From Streptomyces sp. NRRL F-525 (GTDB lineage Bacteria > Actinomycetota > Actinomycetes > Streptomycetales > Streptomycetaceae): 64,000 nucleotides of DNA. Position numbers and translations under genes: made by a program. This document shows, one piece after another, positions 61,373-64,000 of this stretch. The stretch is from positions 38,661 to 102,660 of the forward strand of contig NZ_JNXE01000039.1 in assembly GCF_000716605.1 (NCBI RefSeq), given 5' to 3'. Under the pieces are notes generated by a model that was not told the DNA's origin, did not search any database, and worked only from the letters and a program-made list of their open reading frames with translations. The stretch's first letter is position 1, and every line of letters begins with the position of its first letter.

Positions 61373-62162
61373 CTAGGGAACCCTCGCCGTGTCCACGGCC
61401 TCCGCGGCCCCCTCCCGCTCCGCCAGCGCCCGGTTCCGCCGCACCGACGACCAGAACGACCAACCGATCAGTACGACGCCGACCAGCCCCGTGATGACCT
61501 CGTTGATCTGGTACTGGATGGTGACCATGAGGATCACGGCCAGGGCGCCGATCGCGTAGTGCGCGCCGTGCTCCAGGTAGACGTAGTCGGGCCTTGTCCG
61601 CGTGGGCGCCGCCGTGCTGGTGGGCGTGGGTCGCGAAGGTCATCGAGGTGATCAGGAGGACGATCAGGGCGATGCAGACCGACAGCATGTCGACCTTGCC
61701 GAGCTTGGCGAGGGGACGTTCCAGCCAGCCCAGCCACTTGATGTCGCGGTCCTCGAAGATGAAGTCGAGGAAGATCATCAGCAGGAACATGCCGCCGAAG
61801 GCCGCGATCGCCGGGTGGGCGTCGGTGACCAGCTGTTCGTAGCGGTCCTTGTCGGTCAGGGCCAGGTTGACCGCGTCGTACGGATTGAGCTTCGCCGTGA
61901 CCGCGACGATCACCACCGGGAACGCGAGGCGCATGCCGAAGACCGCGATCAGGACGCCCACCGTGAGGAAGATCCTCTGCCAGAAGGCCGACATCTTCTT
62001 CAGGATCCCGGCGTTGACCACCGCGTTGTCGAAGGACAGCGAGATCTCCAGGACGGCCAGGATCGCGATGACCCCGAACGCCGTCCAGCCGCCGTACCAG
62101 ACTCCCAGGGCCAGGCCGAGCGCGGTGACCGCGAACGACCAGCGGAAGGTCTTCAGAAGCAC
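61373..62162 (-). pseudogene. DUF475 / TerC-like membrane protein, frameshifted
   Basis: The GTG at 62162 (GGAAGGGG upstream) begins LLKTFRWSFAVTALGLALGV and runs through VLEISLSFDNAVVNAGILKK and FLDFIFEDRDIKWLGWLERP, the DUF475 pattern. Near 61587-61595 the frame is lost. The +1 alternative frame continues DYVYLEHGAHYAIGALAVIL and NEVITGLVGVVLIGWSFWSS to a stop at 61373. One extra G in AAGGCCCGAC explains it. Intact, it would be about 260 residues with about seven membrane segments. Confidence 0.8.
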
Positions 62163-62341
62163 GGGTTGCCCCTTCCTTTTGTCGCGCGGTCGCCCGCGGG
62201 CCGGGCACAACAGCCCTGACCATCATCGGCGTTGTCTACCACGAGCGCCTGTCGTACAGGTGACGGGGCAGGCCCCGGGAGCGCGGAAGGGGCCCCCGAC
62301 CTTCCGGTCCAGGGCCCCTGAGCCGACGTGTTGCCGCATCG

Positions 62342-63472
62342 TCACTTCTTCAGCGGCACCTTGCCCGTCGTGCGCAGCGTGCCCACCGTCTTGAGGAGGC
62401 GGTCGGCCGGGTCGCGCAGGGACTGGTGGGCCAGGACCGTGTTGCGCAGGCCGCGGACCGGGCGGCGCCACAGGCGGTGGGCCGCCGCGACCGGGTGCGG
62501 GCGGGTGGCGAAGCCCTCGCCGACGCGCAGTTCGCGGGTCTTGAGCCAGTCCTTCCACTCCTTGTCGCCGCGCCCCAGGTCCATCAGGCGCACGCCGTGC
62601 CGCCCTGCCTCCTCGGCCATCCGCAGATGCATGATCAACCCCGGTGAGTAGTACCGGAGTTCGGGGTCGTACGCCGTGAACCAGGCGGCGAACAGCGTGC
62701 GGGACGTCGGGCCGAAGTGGGCGGCGACGGGGCGGTCACCGGCGTAGAGGACCGACAGGACGCCGGTGAAGTGTTCCTCGCGGACGCGGAACAGGTGGTC
62801 CACCAGGTCTACGATCCACGGGCGCGCGAAGCGGTCCATGCGGCCGGTCCTGCGGTACTGGGCCGACTTCCAGCGCATCAGCGTGTGCAGCACCTCGGGG
62901 TCGCGGTCGTCGTAGACGAAGCGCAGCTCGCCGAGGTCGCGGCCGAGGCGGCGTTCCTTCTTCAGGGTCGTCTTGGCGATGCCCGGGTACGCGCCGCGCA
63001 GCCACTCGGCGTAGGGGATCTCGCCGTCGCCGTCCTTGAGGTCGATCACCGGGGACGCGAAGGTGCCGGTGACGTGGCGCCCGAACGGCTGCTGTTCCTC
63101 GACGAGATGGTCGAACTCGAAGACCGAAAGCCCGCAGGCCCGCAGGAGTTGCTGGACGTCCCAGGTGACACCCGGCCGGTGCACCAGGGCCTGGCAGTCG
63201 GAGAGACCCAGGCCGATGGCCCGGCCGACGCCGACGGGGTTGCGCTCGTACGGGAAGAAGCCGACCGGCTCCCCGCCCTCGTGCAGCACCGCCACCTGCG
63301 CGCCGCCGCGGTGGCGGCCGACGCCGTCCGCGAACTCCGGTGCCAGGAAAGGGTTCGCGTAGTCCGGCGACTCGTCCATCGCCTTGTGCCAGGCCTGGCG
63401 GAGCGTGGTGGTGAGCTCCTCCGGTCTGTGGATCGTGATGTCCGCCTTGCCGGCGGATCGCATGGATCGCAT
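62342..63472 (-). CDS. FemAB/BioF2-like GNAT-fold acyltransferase
   Basis: A 376-residue protein with an Acetyltransf_6 domain. HKAMDESPDYANPFLAPEFA and QVAVLHEGGEPVGFFPYERN form the N-terminal half. KKERRLGRDLGELRFVYDDR and SVLYAGDRPVAAHFGPTSRT followed by MDLGRGDKEWKDWL form the second GNAT-like half. Such proteins act in capsule, glycan or peptidoglycan modification. The ATG at 63472 (GGGGGGA upstream) is preferred to one at 63616. The precise substrate is unknown. Confidence 0.85.
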   Translation of the reverse strand: MRSMRSAGKADITIHRPEELTTTLRQAWHKAMDESPDYANPFLAPEFADGVGRHRGGAQVAVLHEGGEPVGFFPYERNPVGVGRAIGLGLSDCQALVHRPGVTWDVQQLLRACGLSVFEFDHLVEEQQPFGRHVTGTFASPVIDLKDGDGEIPYAEWLRGAYPGIAKTTLKKERRLGRDLGELRFVYDDRDPEVLHTLMRWKSAQYRRTGRMDRFARPWIVDLVDHLFRVREEHFTGVLSVLYAGDRPVAAHFGPTSRTLFAAWFTAYDPELRYYSPGLIMHLRMAEEAGRHGVRLMDLGRGDKEWKDWLKTRELRVGEGFATRPHPVAAAHRLWRRPVRGLRNTVLAHQSLRDPADRLLKTVGTLRTTGKVPLKK

Positions 63473-63612
63473 GGGCGACCGTCCCCCCACATTTCCCCCA
63501 CGACGCGTCGTCCGCGTCCTGCCTACGTATCCCAAGGTACGACGAGACACGAACAGTTCGGCAGGGCCCAAACGTCGCGAAACAGTACGGACGCTGTCAA
63601 GGATGCCTGTGC

Positions 63613-64000
63613 TCACGGAAAGGTACGGATCACCCTCCCCCGGTACAGCCGCCCCGGAACGTCGGTGAACCGCAGGTCCAGGCCGACCCCGTCACGCTCC
63701 GCGTGCAGGTGGAGGTGCGGCTCGGTCGTGTTGCCGGAATTGCCTGTCTCTCCTACGAGTTGGCCCACGCGCACCACGTCCCCCAGGCTCACCGTCAGTG
63801 AACCGGGCCGCAGGTGGGCCAGCTTGACGATCTCCCGTCCGGTGTCGATGAACACGTGGTTCCCGTAAGGGGAAACCTCACGGTGGGACGCGTGTTGAGA
63901 AGGGCCGAGGAGGGGGTGGGGGGCTGAGGTCGTATGCGGGGAGCTGGTGGGTGGGGGCTGGTCGCGCAGTTCCCCGCGCCCCTGGGGGTTGGGGGTGGGC
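63613..64000 (-). CDS. M23-family peptidase, C-terminal part (5' end beyond window)
   Basis: The 3' end of a LytM-like metallopeptidase gene. YGNHVFIDTGREIVKLAHLR and VGQLVGETGNSGNTTEPHLH, followed by LHAERDGVGLDL, are the M23 active-site segments, with the HLH zinc/catalytic pair. The frame stays open to the window edge. Upstream of about 63890 the codons (QGRGELRDQPPP, TTSAPHPLLGPSQH) derive from a dispersed Streptomyces repeat and are not peptidase-like. Either the gene carries an in-frame repeat or it is truncated there. Confidence 0.6.
   Translation of the reverse strand, partial: PTPNPQGRGELRDQPPPTSSPHTTSAPHPLLGPSQHASHREVSPYGNHVFIDTGREIVKLAHLRPGSLTVSLGDVVRVGQLVGETGNSGNTTEPHLHLHAERDGVGLDLRFTDVPGRLYRGRVIRTFP
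63963..63982. repeat. Dispersed Streptomyces intergenic repeat
   Basis: The stretch CGCGCAGTTCCCCGCGCCCC is, from general knowledge, a motif scattered through Streptomyces intergenic DNA. G-rich simple sequence surrounds it (63905-64000). Confidence 0.55.

Overview
The window is a high-GC actinomycete chromosome, almost certainly Streptomyces. Supporting this are the extreme third-position GC, an HrdD-like group 2 sigma factor, clustered TetR, MarR, GntR, WYL and IclR regulators, Spd-type plasmid spread proteins, and a dispersed Streptomyces intergenic repeat at the right edge. Most of it is conserved chromosome. One integrative element sits in it.

Layout. 1-4855: a Baeyer-Villiger-type monooxygenase (cut by the left edge) divergent from a MerR regulator, exodeoxyribonuclease III, a GNAT enzyme, and a secreted protein divergent from an ArsR-like repressor. 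4856-6090: a small acidic orphan protein beside the decayed 3' ends of at least two genes. 6091-15834: a compact actinomycete integrative and conjugative element (AICE, pSAM2/SLP1 type) in a tRNA-Ala(CGC) gene, bounded by identical 48-bp att copies. It carries integrase, excisionase, a rolling-circle Rep, an FtsK-like Tra, Spd proteins, a KorSA-like GntR repressor with an operator array, a GNAT cargo gene, and about 1.1 kb of non-coding DNA. That non-coding DNA holds an exact chromosomal-type parS site and a perfect 49-bp inverted repeat.

15927-21533: a minus-strand cluster with glpR, a RimJ-like acetyltransferase, mogA/moaB, moaC, glp (moeA-like) and galU, linking molybdenum cofactor biosynthesis with the Glp/GlpR cell-division pair. 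21617-36404: housekeeping and envelope genes (5-FTHF cyclo-ligase, penicillin acylase, K+/H+ antiporter, MFS, FmdB, MTA phosphorylase, MscL, LtrA, P1 peptidase, L,D-transpeptidase). 36520-40413: the fructose operon fruR-fruK-fruA. 40579-43164: a Crp/Fnr regulator with a small membrane protein and about 1.2 kb of apparently non-coding, less GC-rich DNA upstream.

43225-52663: two DHA2 multidrug efflux pumps with nearby regulators, hrdD, a phosphinothricin-type acetyltransferase, and an aromatic-ring dioxygenase divergent from a MarR regulator. 52985-59962: an M6-type metalloprotease, an ECF sigma/CU044_5270 pair, an OafA-like acyltransferase with an SGNH domain, and a tandem-duplicated IclR regulator. 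60056-64000: tRNA-Arg(CCT), a broken quinone-oxidoreductase gene, a SnoaL-like protein, a frameshifted DUF475/TerC-like gene, a FemAB-like acetyltransferase and the 3' end of an M23 peptidase gene.

The strongest candidate for something undescribed is the AICE's non-coding segment, where a host-type parS lies on an element with no ParA/ParB of its own. This suggests, as inference, that the element borrows the host ParB segregation system.
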